Source of the DNA: Phaeobacter gallaeciensis DSM 26640
Lineage (GTDB): Bacteria; Pseudomonadota; Alphaproteobacteria; Rhodobacterales; Rhodobacteraceae
Direction of reading: 5' to 3'
DNA length: 64,000 nucleotides
NCBI RefSeq assembly: GCF_000511385.1
Contig: NC_023137.1
Location: 619,501 to 683,500, forward strand
Position 1 is the first letter of the stretch; each line of letters starts with the position of its first letter. Shown here one piece after another: positions 43,110-51,858 of this stretch. Under the pieces are notes generated by a model. That model saw nothing but the letters and a program-made list of their open reading frames with translations. It searched no databases and was not told the origin of the DNA. The position numbers were made by a program, and so were the translations under genes.

Positions 43110-43685
43110 GTGGCTGAAACCATAGATCCCAATGCAAAGACGTGTGTGATGCCGTTGGGTGTCGTCGTGCGGCGCCAGCCGGGCGTGACGCGTTGGGCGC
43201 GCTGGTCCTGGAGGGTGACCTCAGTCCTACCGGGGGCGGCACCAGCGGATTGGCAGCTTCTGCGCGAAGTGGATGAGATTTGCGAATTTCATGCTGCGAC
43301 CCTGCCGCTGGAGCTGCATCGCAGTGAAGCCGAGGCGTATCTGCATGGCCTAACGGCTGAGCCACCTTGCATCTATGTGGTGCTGCGGGAGGGCACGTCG
43401 GAGGAGCGGCCGCTGGATGTGCTCTTGGTGACGGCTTCGCCCTATGAGGCGCAGGACTATGCCGACAACGGTGAGGATCTGGTGGAGAAAGTACCGATGC
43501 CGGATGGTCTGGTGGCCTGGATCCGGGATTTCGCACAGCTACATTTCCATGATGAACCGTTCAAGAAGCGTCGCCGGGATCGTGTGAAAACCAATGCGAC
43601 TGAAGATGGTATTGGCGATCCGCGTATCTCGCAGCTGACCGATGTCTACCGGTCGCCCACGCTAAAGAAGGCGCGCCTGTCATGA
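43110..43685 (+). CDS. DUF3305 protein
   Basis: From GTG 43110 this is a 191-residue soluble protein with the family pattern PLGVVVRRQPGVTRWARWSWRVTSVLPGA near the start and a mid-region LHRSEAEAYLHGL. DUF3305 genes typically sit next to DUF3306 and formate dehydrogenase genes; the biochemical role is unknown. The GTG has an AGGG site 7 nt upstream. An ATG at 43065 is possible, but its AGGA touches the start codon. It overlaps the DUF3306 gene by four bases. Confidence 0.8.
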   Translation: MAETIDPNAKTCVMPLGVVVRRQPGVTRWARWSWRVTSVLPGAAPADWQLLREVDEICEFHAATLPLELHRSEAEAYLHGLTAEPPCIYVVLREGTSEERPLDVLLVTASPYEAQDYADNGEDLVEKVPMPDGLVAWIRDFAQLHFHDEPFKKRRRDRVKTNATEDGIGDPRISQLTDVYRSPTLKKARLS

Positions 43686-44413
43686 GTGGGGGGGATTTCT
43701 GGTCCCAACGGCGCGCGAAGGTCGCGGCAGAGCAGCAGGCGGAGGCCGTCGAGGCCGCAGCCCTGGCCCGGGCAGCAGAGGAGCGGGCCCTTGAGGAGAA
43801 AAGCGATGCCGAGCTCCTGGAGGAGCTGAACCTGCCGGACCCGGATCAGATGCAGCAGGGGGATGATTTTAGTGTTTTCCTGAAAGAGACTATTCCTGCG
43901 CGGTTGCGGACCCGGGCGCTGCGGCGGCTTTGGACCAGCAATCCGGTACTGGCAAATGTCGATGGGCTATTGGACTACGGTGAGGATTTCACTGACAGCG
44001 CCATGGTCGTTGAGAACCTGCAAACAGCCTATCAGGTGGGCAAGGGTATGACCGCTCATGTTGAGGAGCTGGCGCGTCAGGCGGAGGAAGCCGCAGGCCC
44101 TCCGTCAGATGTCTTGGCCGACACGGAAGGTGCGGGCGCGTCAGGTGAAAAGACCGCGTCTGCAGGTGAGGACGCCGCCGCAGCGGACAAGTCGGTTGAT
44201 GCGGTCCGTCGTCCCACCATGAGATTGCTTTCCCCGGCTGATGCGGATGACGCTGAATTGCCGACGCAGGAGGAGGTTGCGACCACGATTAGGACTGATG
44301 ACGCACGGCCTGACCCGGCGGCACCCGACCCACTGGCACCTGACCCGGTGGCGCCTGCGCCGCGGCGGATGCGCTTTACCTTTGCCGCCGACCCGGATGC
44401 CCCTGCGGCCTGA
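43682..44413 (+). CDS. DUF3306 protein
   Basis: The 243-residue protein begins FWSQRRAKVAAE, the usual DUF3306 start. An acidic, Ala/Glu-rich helical segment (about 15-50) is followed by the conserved LNLPDPDQMQQGDDFSVFL and a core ending near residue 120. The C-terminal half is low-complexity, with proline/aspartate repeats (DPAAPDPLAPDPVAPAP). No signal peptide. The partner DUF3305 gene overlaps by ATGA. Function is unknown but tied to formate dehydrogenase loci. Confidence 0.8.
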   Translation: MSGGDFWSQRRAKVAAEQQAEAVEAAALARAAEERALEEKSDAELLEELNLPDPDQMQQGDDFSVFLKETIPARLRTRALRRLWTSNPVLANVDGLLDYGEDFTDSAMVVENLQTAYQVGKGMTAHVEELARQAEEAAGPPSDVLADTEGAGASGEKTASAGEDAAAADKSVDAVRRPTMRLLSPADADDAELPTQEEVATTIRTDDARPDPAAPDPLAPDPVAPAPRRMRFTFAADPDAPAA

Positions 44414-44459
44414 CCATCGATCCGACCCAAAGAGCCAAGATGCCCCCAAGGAGACACAT

Positions 44460-45107
44460 ATGACCGCCAGAGAAGCCCAGACAGAGACCATTGCACAGGA
44501 GGCCAGCCCTGCCATCCCGCAGGACGAGGATCGTCTGCGCGCGGATCTCTATAACTTTCTGGGCCTGATGCTGGCTGGCCCCCCGGATGAGATGCTGTTG
44601 GCCCAGATGGCGTCGCTGACGGGGGATGACAGCGATCTCGGCACCGCCATCAATGCGCTGGCGAAACTGGCCAAGCTGACCAAGCCGGCGGCCGCAGAGC
44701 GGGAGTTTAACAAGCTGTTCATCGGTCTCGGGCGCGGTGAGCTGCTGCCCTATGCGAGCTATTACCTGACCGGCTTCCTGAATGAGAAACCGCTGGCGGC
44801 CTTGCGGCAGGACATGGCGGTACGGGGCATGACACGGGCGCAGAACGTCTATGAGCCAGAGGACAATATCGCATCGCTGATGGAGATGATGGGCGCATTG
44901 ATTGCGGGCAGATTTGGGTCTCCAGCGCCGCTGAGCGACCAGAAACAGTTCTTCAACAAACATGTCGGCCCTTGGGCTGGCCATTTCTTTTCCGATCTGG
45001 AGGCGGCCAAGAACTCGGTTCTTTATGCTGCAGTCGGTGCTGTGGGCCGGGTGTTCATGGAGATCGAAGCTGAAGGATTTCGGATGAGCGCGGAGCAATC
45101 CGCCTGA
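44460..45107 (+). CDS. TorD/DmsD-family molybdo/tungsto-enzyme chaperone
   Basis: The 215-residue all-helical protein has the family elements RADLYNFLGLMLAGPP and the central EFNKLFIGLGRGELLPYASYYLTG. ATG 44460 follows AAGGAG. TorD-like chaperones bind the twin-arginine signal of a pterin enzyme and hold it until the cofactor is in place. The client here should be FdhA, encoded 360 nt downstream with a clear Tat signal. Confidence 0.85.
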   Translation: MTAREAQTETIAQEASPAIPQDEDRLRADLYNFLGLMLAGPPDEMLLAQMASLTGDDSDLGTAINALAKLAKLTKPAAAEREFNKLFIGLGRGELLPYASYYLTGFLNEKPLAALRQDMAVRGMTRAQNVYEPEDNIASLMEMMGALIAGRFGSPAPLSDQKQFFNKHVGPWAGHFFSDLEAAKNSVLYAAVGAVGRVFMEIEAEGFRMSAEQSA

Positions 45108-45166
45108 GCCGGGCCGGTGCGCCGGCCCATAACCCTGTGAACCAACCATTTGAGGAGGAGGATCAC

Positions 45167-45358
45167 ATGACCAGAAAGACCGAGGAGGCCACAAGCCGCC
45201 GCGACTTTCTCAAGCTGGCAGCGACCACAACGCCGATTGCGGCGGTGGCGGTTGCAACGACCGGCGGCACGGCCGAAGCGGCCGAGCCAGACCTGACATC
45301 AGAGGTGATGCAGGACACCGCGCATACCCGCGCCTACTACGACAGCCTCCGGTTCTGA
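45167..45358 (+). CDS. Small twin-arginine signal protein of formate dehydrogenase loci
   Basis: The 63-residue protein has a Tat signal SRRDFLKLAATTT at residues 8-20, a hydrophobic stretch and a 30-residue tail ending HTRAYYDSLRF. It matches the known small family described as the formate dehydrogenase region Tat target. ATG 45167 follows an ideal GGAGGAGG site; an upstream GTG at 45137 is less likely. Its role is unknown; it might act as an escort or small subunit of the exported enzyme. Confidence 0.82.
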   Translation: MTRKTEEATSRRDFLKLAATTTPIAAVAVATTGGTAEAAEPDLTSEVMQDTAHTRAYYDSLRF

Positions 45359-45465
45359 GCGACCGGTGATGTATGAACGCCTACGGCGACTGGTTGCGTG
45401 ACGCCCGACTGCCAAAGGCCCCCGATAACCCAGCGAACCCGTAAGGGAAGCAAGGGAGGAACATA

Positions 45466-48441
45466 ATGCTTAGGAAAAAGACCAACGGGGTTGCGCGACG
45501 CCCCCAGCGGACCAGTATCCTGTCCAAGGTTGCGGAAAGCTCCGTTGACCGCCGCGCGTTTCTGCGCGGATCCGGCCTGGCCATCGGTGGCCTTGCCGCC
45601 ATCAGCGCCACAGGTGGCTCAGTCACCAAGGCGAATGCCGCAACCGCTGCGGCGGGCGCGGTTGAGACCGTCAAATCCGTCTGCACCCACTGTTCGGTCG
45701 GTTGTACCGTCGTGGCAGAGGTGCAAAACGGCGTCTGGACCGGTCAGGAACCCGGCTGGGACAGCCCCTTCAACCTTGGCGCCCATTGCGCCAAAGGGGC
45801 CTCGGTCCGAGAGCACGCGCACGGTGAGCGCCGCCTGAAATACCCGATGAAAAAAGAAGGCGGGGAGTGGAAGCGCATCAGCTGGGAGCAGGCGATCAAC
45901 GAGATCGGCGACGGCATGATGCAGATCCGTGATGAAAGCGGCCCGGACAGCGTCTATTGGCTGGGGTCAGCCAAGCACAACAACGAACAGGCCTATCTGT
46001 TCCGCAAGTTCGCCGCCTATTGGGGCACCAATAACGTCGACCATCAGGCGCGGATCTGTCACTCGACCACGGTTGCAGGTGTTGCGAATACATGGGGCTA
46101 CGGCGCCATGACCAACAGCTACAATGACATCCATAACTCCAAGGCGATTTTCATCATCGGCGGTAACCCGGCAGAAGCACACCCCGTGTCGCTCTTGCAT
46201 GTGCTGAAGGCCAAGGAGCAGAACAATGCGCCGCTGATTGTCTGTGATCCGCGCTTTACCCGCACGGCCGCTCATGCGGATGAATATGTGCGCTTCCGTC
46301 CCGGCACTGATGTGGCGCTGGTCTGGGGTATTCTCTGGCACATCTTCGAGAACGGCTGGGAAGACAAAGAGTTCATCCGTACCCGTGTCTGGGGCATGGA
46401 CCAGATCAAGGAAGAAGTGGCGAAATGGACCCCGGAAGAGGTCGAGCGCGTCACCGGCACTCCTGGCAGCCAGTTGAAGCGCGTTGCGCGGACCATGGCG
46501 AACAACCGTCCCGGCACCGTGATCTGGTGTATGGGCGGCACCCAGCACACCACAGGTAACAACAACACCCGCGCCTATTGTGTTCTCCAGCTCGCGCTGG
46601 GCAACATGGGCACCTCGGGTGGCGGCACCAATATCTTCCGCGGCCATGACAACGTGCAAGGTGCAACCGACCTTGGCGTTCTGAGCCACACGTTGCCCGG
46701 TTACTATGGTCTGTCCAAAGGCGCCTGGGCCCATTGGGGTCGTGTCTGGGGTGAGGACGGCGAATGGCTTGCCGGTCAGTTCGACTCCATCAAAGGGGCC
46801 GATGGCAAGGACAAATCGCTGCAGAATCTGACAGGTATTCCGGTCAGCCGCTGGATTGATGGCATCCTTGAGGACAAGGACAACATGGACCAGCCCAACA
46901 ACGTGCGGGCCATGGTTCTGTGGGGCCACGCGCCGAACTCTCAGACCCGTATGACGGAGATGAAGACGGCGATGGAGAAGCTGGACATGCTGGTCGTTGT
47001 TGACCCGTATCCCACCGTCTCTGCCGTGCTGCATGATCGCACCGATGGTGTCTATCTGCTGCCCGCCTGTACTCAGTTCGAGACCCGTGGTTCGGTTACT
47101 GCCTCCAACCGGTCCTTGCAGTGGCGTGACAAGATCGTCGATCCGCTGTTCGAGAGCCTGCCGGATCATGTGATCATCGCCAAATTCGCGAATAAATTCG
47201 GCTGGAGTGACCGGTTCTTCCGCAACATCGAGATGGAGGATGCCGAAACACCGAATGTCGAAAGCATCACGCGCGAATTCAACAAGGGTATGTGGACCAT
47301 CGGCTACACCGGTCAATCACCGGAGCGGATGAAAACGCATATGGCCAATCAGCACACCTTTGACCGCACCACGCTGCGGGCCGTGGGTGGTCCTGCTGAC
47401 GGGGATTATTACGGTATGCCTTGGCCCTGCTGGGGCACCGCCGAAATGGGTCATCCGGGCACGCCGAACCTTTATGATATGTCCAAACCAGTCTCCGAAG
47501 GTGGCCTGACCTTCCGCGCACGCTTCGGCGTGGAGCGGGATGGCGACAATCTGCTGGCCGAGGGCGTCTATTCTGCTGGGTCGGATATTCAGGATGGTTA
47601 TCCCGAATTCACCTATCAGATGCTCAAGGACCTGGGCTGGCACACGGAGCTGACCCCCAGTGAGCGGGCGTTCATCGCGAAGGCGGCGGGCGTGGACGGG
47701 TTCGCTGACTACACCCACGAAGTTGGGGAACAAAGCATGTCGCCCTTCCCGTCGGACTATGACGACAAGGTCGCGAAGGTGAACTGGAAAACGGATCTGT
47801 CCGGTGGCATCCAGCGGGTTGCGATTGCGCATGAATGTGCGCCTTTTGGCAACGCCAAAGCCCGCGCCGTGGTCTGGACCTTCCCGGATCCGGTGCCAAT
47901 TCACCGTGAGCCGCTTTACACCAACCGCCGGGATCTGGTCGAAGACTACCCGACATATGAGGACCGTCATTCCTACCGGTTGCCGACCCTCTATGCGTCG
48001 ATCCAGAAGAACGACGTCTCCAAGGAGTATCCGATCATCCTGACCTCCGGTCGCTTGGTCGAGTACGAAGGCGGCGGTGAAGAGACCCGCTCCAACCCTT
48101 GGCTGGCGGAATTGCAGCAGGACATGTTCGTCGAGATGCACCCGCGCGATGCCAATAATATCGGCATTCGGGATGGGTCGCAGGTCTGGGTCGAAGGTCC
48201 GGAGGGCGGCAAGGTCAAGGTCATGGCGATGGTCACAGAGCGGGTCGGAGAGGGCGTTGCCTTCATGCCGTTCCACTTTGGCGGTCATTATCAAGGCGAG
48301 GACTTGCGCGACAAATATCCCGATGGCGCTGACCCCTATGTCTTGGGCGAGAGCTGCAACACCGCGCAGACCTATGGCTATGACAGCGTGACCCAGATGC
48401 AGGAGACCAAGTGTACTCTCTGCAAGATCAGCGCAGCATAA
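45466..48441 (+). CDS. fdhA: Formate dehydrogenase catalytic subunit (Tat-exported, pterin- and [4Fe-4S]-containing)
   Basis: The 991-residue protein has a Tat signal (DRRAFLRGSG, near residue 30) and an N-terminal [4Fe-4S] site with Cys73, Cys76, Cys80 and Cys108. The bis-MGD metal centre ligand is Cys198 followed by His199 (ARICHSTTV), in place of the selenocysteine of E. coli FdnG/FdoG. The C-terminal pterin-binding domain follows (LTSGRLVEYEGGGEE). It oxidises formate to CO2 in the periplasm. Tungsten use is inferred from the adjacent tup genes. It forms a complex with the beta and gamma subunits encoded next. Confidence 0.93.
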   Translation: MLRKKTNGVARRPQRTSILSKVAESSVDRRAFLRGSGLAIGGLAAISATGGSVTKANAATAAAGAVETVKSVCTHCSVGCTVVAEVQNGVWTGQEPGWDSPFNLGAHCAKGASVREHAHGERRLKYPMKKEGGEWKRISWEQAINEIGDGMMQIRDESGPDSVYWLGSAKHNNEQAYLFRKFAAYWGTNNVDHQARICHSTTVAGVANTWGYGAMTNSYNDIHNSKAIFIIGGNPAEAHPVSLLHVLKAKEQNNAPLIVCDPRFTRTAAHADEYVRFRPGTDVALVWGILWHIFENGWEDKEFIRTRVWGMDQIKEEVAKWTPEEVERVTGTPGSQLKRVARTMANNRPGTVIWCMGGTQHTTGNNNTRAYCVLQLALGNMGTSGGGTNIFRGHDNVQGATDLGVLSHTLPGYYGLSKGAWAHWGRVWGEDGEWLAGQFDSIKGADGKDKSLQNLTGIPVSRWIDGILEDKDNMDQPNNVRAMVLWGHAPNSQTRMTEMKTAMEKLDMLVVVDPYPTVSAVLHDRTDGVYLLPACTQFETRGSVTASNRSLQWRDKIVDPLFESLPDHVIIAKFANKFGWSDRFFRNIEMEDAETPNVESITREFNKGMWTIGYTGQSPERMKTHMANQHTFDRTTLRAVGGPADGDYYGMPWPCWGTAEMGHPGTPNLYDMSKPVSEGGLTFRARFGVERDGDNLLAEGVYSAGSDIQDGYPEFTYQMLKDLGWHTELTPSERAFIAKAAGVDGFADYTHEVGEQSMSPFPSDYDDKVAKVNWKTDLSGGIQRVAIAHECAPFGNAKARAVVWTFPDPVPIHREPLYTNRRDLVEDYPTYEDRHSYRLPTLYASIQKNDVSKEYPIILTSGRLVEYEGGGEETRSNPWLAELQQDMFVEMHPRDANNIGIRDGSQVWVEGPEGGKVKVMAMVTERVGEGVAFMPFHFGGHYQGEDLRDKYPDGADPYVLGESCNTAQTYGYDSVTQMQETKCTLCKISAA

Positions 48442-48453
48442 GGAGAAAGAGAT

Positions 48454-49047
48454 ATGGCAAGAGCGAAGTTTCTCTGTGACGCCGAACGCTGCATTGAATG
48501 CAACGCCTGCGTGACCGCCTGTAAGAACGAGCATGAGGTGCCTTGGGGTATCAACCGGCGCCGGGTGGTGACCATCAATGATGGCAAGCCCGGCGAACGG
48601 TCGATCTCGGTCGCCTGTATGCATTGCTCGGACGCGCCCTGTATGGCGGTGTGCCCGGTCGATTGCTTCTACCAGAACGAAGAAGGCGTGGTCCTGCACT
48701 CCAAGGATCTCTGCATTGGTTGCGGCTACTGCTTCTACGCGTGCCCCTTTGGTGCGCCGCAGTATCCGCAGGCAGGCAACTTTGGCAGCCGTGGCAAGAT
48801 GGACAAATGCACCTTCTGCGCCGGTGGCCCTGAAGAGACGCATTCCAACGCGGAATTCTCCAAATACGGCCGCAACCGGATTGCTGAGGGTAAGTTGCCC
48901 ATCTGCGCCGAGATGTGCTCCACCAAGGCACTGTTGGCCGGGGACGGTGATGTCGTCTCAGCCGTCTACCGCGAACGTGTGGTGGCGCGCGGCTTCGGTT
49001 CTGGCGCATGGGGCTGGGGTACAGCCTATGACCAGAAGGGCGGCTGA
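48454..49047 (+). CDS. fdh3B: Formate dehydrogenase FDH3-type beta subunit (4Fe-4S)
   Basis: The 197-residue ferredoxin-like subunit has four cysteine clusters: CIECNACVTACKNEH (near 12), CMHCSDAPCMAVCPVDC (near 55), CIGCGYCFYACPFGAPQ (near 88) and a CTFC/CAEMC pair (near 120-155). This is the electron wire of the NrfC/HybA/FdnH type. Unlike FdnH there is no C-terminal membrane anchor. It starts 12 nt after fdhA with AGGAGA. Confidence 0.93.
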   Translation: MARAKFLCDAERCIECNACVTACKNEHEVPWGINRRRVVTINDGKPGERSISVACMHCSDAPCMAVCPVDCFYQNEEGVVLHSKDLCIGCGYCFYACPFGAPQYPQAGNFGSRGKMDKCTFCAGGPEETHSNAEFSKYGRNRIAEGKLPICAEMCSTKALLAGDGDVVSAVYRERVVARGFGSGAWGWGTAYDQKGG

Positions 49048-49141
49048 TCAGCCTCCTGTGACATGATGGGATGGTCCGTTCGCGCGGGCCGTCCCGTTTC
49101 CTTATTCAGTTTTCAAGACAACCCAAGAAGGAGTGTGGCCC

Positions 49142-50386
49142 ATGCTGCGCATCGCCTTTGCTATTCTGATGCAGCTGACGTTGATGGCTGGGATTGCTGT
49201 GGCGCAGGACGCTTCGGATGCCCCCGCGACGAGCAGTGTGCCGGACCGCAGTGCCACGGGCGGGGCGCAGACGCTTGAGGATATTCTGGCGCGGCAGCGC
49301 GGGGAGAAGATCGACGACAGCTTTCGCAGCGATGACACGGGCGCCGCGGCCTTGGGGGCCGGGTTGACCGAACAGCTGGGCACTCTTGGCGGCGCGTCTG
49401 ACCCTGAGCTGTGGCGTGCAATCCGTTATAACGCTGCTGACCTACGCGTGTCGGCAGGCGGCGATGTGGCCACGGTGCTGGTGCAGGATGGCGGTATGCG
49501 CTGGCTGACCTTCCGCGAGGGGCCGTTGCGCACCTACGGTGGCTGGCTGCTGCTGGGCACTATTGCGGCGCTGGCCTTGTTTTATCTGCTGCGTGGTCGC
49601 ATCCGCATTGACGCGCCCGCCACCGGGCGCAGCGTGACGCGGTTTCAGTTCATCGAACGGTTTGCCCATTGGATGCTGGCAGGGTCGTTTATCCTGCTTG
49701 GCCTTACTGGGTTGGCCAGCCTGTTTGGTCGTCTGGTGATTGCGCCTTATCTCGGCAAGGAGATCAATGCAGGCCTGCTGATCTGGAGTAAATGGGTACA
49801 CAACAACGTCTCCTGGGCGTTCATGCTGGCGCTGGTCATGGTGTTTGTCATGTGGGTCGCCCATAACATTCCGAACCGGACAGATCTGGTTTGGATCCGT
49901 CAAATGGGTGGTATTGTGGGCAAATCGCACCCGCCTGCGAAAAAATTCAATTTTGGTCAGAAATTGATCTTCTGGTCGGTGATCGTCTTTGGCGCCTCTA
50001 TTTCAGTCTCTGGCCTGTCATTGCTGTTTCCGTTCGAACTGCCGCTTTTTTCCAAGACTTTTGGCATCTTAAACGATCTCGGCTTGCCGCAGCTTGTGGG
50101 GTATGGCACGCTGCCGGTTGAACTTGCGCCGCAAGAGGAAATGCAGCTGGCGCAGATCTGGCACGCGATTCTCAGTTTTGTGCTGATGGCGATCATTCTG
50201 GCACATATCTATATTGGCTCTGTCGGAATGGAGGGCGCGTTTGACGCCATGGGCAACGGCGATGTGGACGAAGCTTGGGCGCATCAGCACCACTCTCTCT
50301 GGTTGGATGAGATGCGTGAAAAGGGTGAAGTCACTCCCGACGGCACGGGTAGCGGTGGCGCCAAGGGCGCAACACCGGCAGAGTGA
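49142..50386 (+). CDS. Formate dehydrogenase gamma subunit (cytochrome b)
   Basis: The 414-residue protein has a signal peptide (ending near VAQ-DAS) and a periplasmic segment of about 110 residues. Four to five membrane helices of the FdnI/FdoI cytochrome b family follow (starting GGWLLLGTIAALALFYLL). Heme-ligand histidines are visible in FAHWMLAG and IWHAILSFVL. ATG 49142 follows AAGGAG by 9 nt, better than the GTG at 49133. It should pass electrons from FdhB to quinone. The N-terminal periplasmic extension is longer than in E. coli FdnI. Confidence 0.9.
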   Translation: MLRIAFAILMQLTLMAGIAVAQDASDAPATSSVPDRSATGGAQTLEDILARQRGEKIDDSFRSDDTGAAALGAGLTEQLGTLGGASDPELWRAIRYNAADLRVSAGGDVATVLVQDGGMRWLTFREGPLRTYGGWLLLGTIAALALFYLLRGRIRIDAPATGRSVTRFQFIERFAHWMLAGSFILLGLTGLASLFGRLVIAPYLGKEINAGLLIWSKWVHNNVSWAFMLALVMVFVMWVAHNIPNRTDLVWIRQMGGIVGKSHPPAKKFNFGQKLIFWSVIVFGASISVSGLSLLFPFELPLFSKTFGILNDLGLPQLVGYGTLPVELAPQEEMQLAQIWHAILSFVLMAIILAHIYIGSVGMEGAFDAMGNGDVDEAWAHQHHSLWLDEMREKGEVTPDGTGSGGAKGATPAE

Positions 50387-50404
50387 TCGGCGGTGGGGCG
50401 TCAC

Positions 50405-51736
50405 ATGTCAGCCTTCGTCGATGTGCCCCGGCGGATCTGCGCTATTTGCGGTGCAGCAGCGCTGTCGTTCATTGCTATCGGCGTCTACGCGGAGGCAGAT
50501 GAATTCACCACATTGAAGGGCCACGGCGGCCCGGTGATGGCGCTGGCGGTTTCGCCGGAGGGGCAGGTGGCGACCGGCAGTTTCGACAATGCGGTTGGCC
50601 TGTGGAACAAACGCGTCCCACAATGGCTCGAAGCGCATGAAGCAGCGGTTACCGCATTGGCTTTTGCTGACGCCGAGCGGTTGATCACCGCAGGGGATGA
50701 TTTTGCGCTCTACCTCTGGTCTCAAGGCAGCCATACGGGGGAACTGATCGGGCGGCATCTGGGCAAGATCCGGGCGCTTGCGGTGACACCGGATGGTGAC
50801 ACCCTTGTGTCGGCCAGCTGGGATGGGGAGATCGGCCTTTGGCCGCTTGCCGGTGGCTCCGAACAACGGATCAAGGTTGGTAGTGGAATCAACGATGTTG
50901 CTGTGGGACCGGGCGGGGCAGTCTATGCGGCCACCATGAACGGGCAGATCCTGGTCTACGAGGATGCCGCCAGCGCGCCGCGTCGATTGGTGGACCAGGG
51001 CTTTGGCATCAACCAACTGGTGCTGGGCCCGGATGGTGACTGGCTGGCCTACGGGGCTGTGGATGGCGCCACCCGTGTTGTTGACAGTCAAAGCGGCGAT
51101 CCGGTTGCAGATTTCACGCTGGAGCGGCGGCCTATTTTGGCCATGGCCCATCACGAAGAGACAGCGCGGCTCGCCGTGGGGGACGGGCAGGGCTATATCA
51201 TGATGGTAGATACGGAGACCTGGCGCATCAGCGCCGATTTTCGCGCCACCCGTGAGGGGCCGGTCTGGGCATTGGATTTCGCGCCGGACGGGCAAACGAT
51301 CTGGGCGGCGGGGCTGGATGATCTGGCCTATGGCTGGCCAGTCGCGCTGATTGGAGAGACCGAGGCGCAGATGGCGGGCACTCGCGGGTTCCTGAAAGAT
51401 CCGGCCACGATGCCCAACGGGGAGCGGCAATTTATGCGCAAATGTTCCATTTGCCACGCGCTCGGCCCTGGTGAGAGCCGTAAGGCGGGACCAAGTCTTT
51501 ATGGTGTCTTTGGCCGTCCGGCGGGGACGTTGGCGGGTTATCGTTATTCAGAGGTCCTTGATGGATCTGATATAATCTGGAGGGAGGCGACGATTGATGC
51601 CCTCTTCGATCTGGGGCCGGATCACTATATTCCGGGCTCCAAAATGCCGATGCAGCGGATCACGGACCCGCAGGATCGGTTCGATTTGATTGCGTTTCTG
51701 AAACGCGCAACAGAGGTGGAGAAAGTGACCAAATGA
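50405..51736 (+). CDS. WD40-type beta-propeller fused to C-terminal cytochrome c
   Basis: The 443-residue secreted protein (hydrophobic signal near residues 15-30) begins its propeller at TTLKGHGGPVMALAVSPEGQ. Repeated GH-x-DGxx-x-W-type blades run to about residue 320 (for example DTLVSASWDGEIGLWPL). A mono-heme class I cytochrome domain follows: CSICH at residues 347-351 and axial Met in GSKMPMQRI. The gene follows the gamma-subunit gene by 18 nt and overlaps a small ORF by four bases. An electron-accepting or sensing role with formate dehydrogenase is inferred. Confidence 0.85.
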   Translation: MSAFVDVPRRICAICGAAALSFIAIGVYAEADEFTTLKGHGGPVMALAVSPEGQVATGSFDNAVGLWNKRVPQWLEAHEAAVTALAFADAERLITAGDDFALYLWSQGSHTGELIGRHLGKIRALAVTPDGDTLVSASWDGEIGLWPLAGGSEQRIKVGSGINDVAVGPGGAVYAATMNGQILVYEDAASAPRRLVDQGFGINQLVLGPDGDWLAYGAVDGATRVVDSQSGDPVADFTLERRPILAMAHHEETARLAVGDGQGYIMMVDTETWRISADFRATREGPVWALDFAPDGQTIWAAGLDDLAYGWPVALIGETEAQMAGTRGFLKDPATMPNGERQFMRKCSICHALGPGESRKAGPSLYGVFGRPAGTLAGYRYSEVLDGSDIIWREATIDALFDLGPDHYIPGSKMPMQRITDPQDRFDLIAFLKRATEVEKVTK

Positions 51737-51858
51737 AAGCCATGTTGACGGGATTTGCCGCCATCATCGTGATTGCTGCTGGTGCGAATTTTGCGCTGGA
51801 CCAGGCAGGATTTGCCTCGCAAGAGGTGCATTCCGGACCCTCTGTCCGACTGGATTGA
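51733..51858 (+). CDS. 41-residue hydrophobic peptide
   Basis: ATGA overlap with the WD40-cytochrome gene begins a 41-codon frame. Residues 4-19 (MLTGFAAIIVIAAGAN) are a hydrophobic helix or signal anchor, followed by a polar tail ending PSVRLD. Its stop overlaps the TTG start of the response regulator as TTGA. Double overlap at both ends argues that it is truly translated. Function is unknown; it could be a small membrane subunit or a coupling peptide. Confidence 0.6.
   Translation: MKAMLTGFAAIIVIAAGANFALDQAGFASQEVHSGPSVRLD

Noticed and set aside
45373..45444. 23-codon frame (MNAYGDWLRDARLPKAP...) between the small Tat protein and fdhA
   Set aside because: No good ribosome-binding site and too short to judge; it may be leader sequence only.
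46057..46059. Selenocysteine at the FdhA metal ligand
   Set aside because: The codon is TGT (Cys), not TGA, so no selenocysteine machinery is required.
45967..48843. Long minus-strand frames opposite fdhA and fdh3B (449 and 508 codons)
   Set aside because: Mirror frames caused by the high GC content of the real genes; no domain recognisable.
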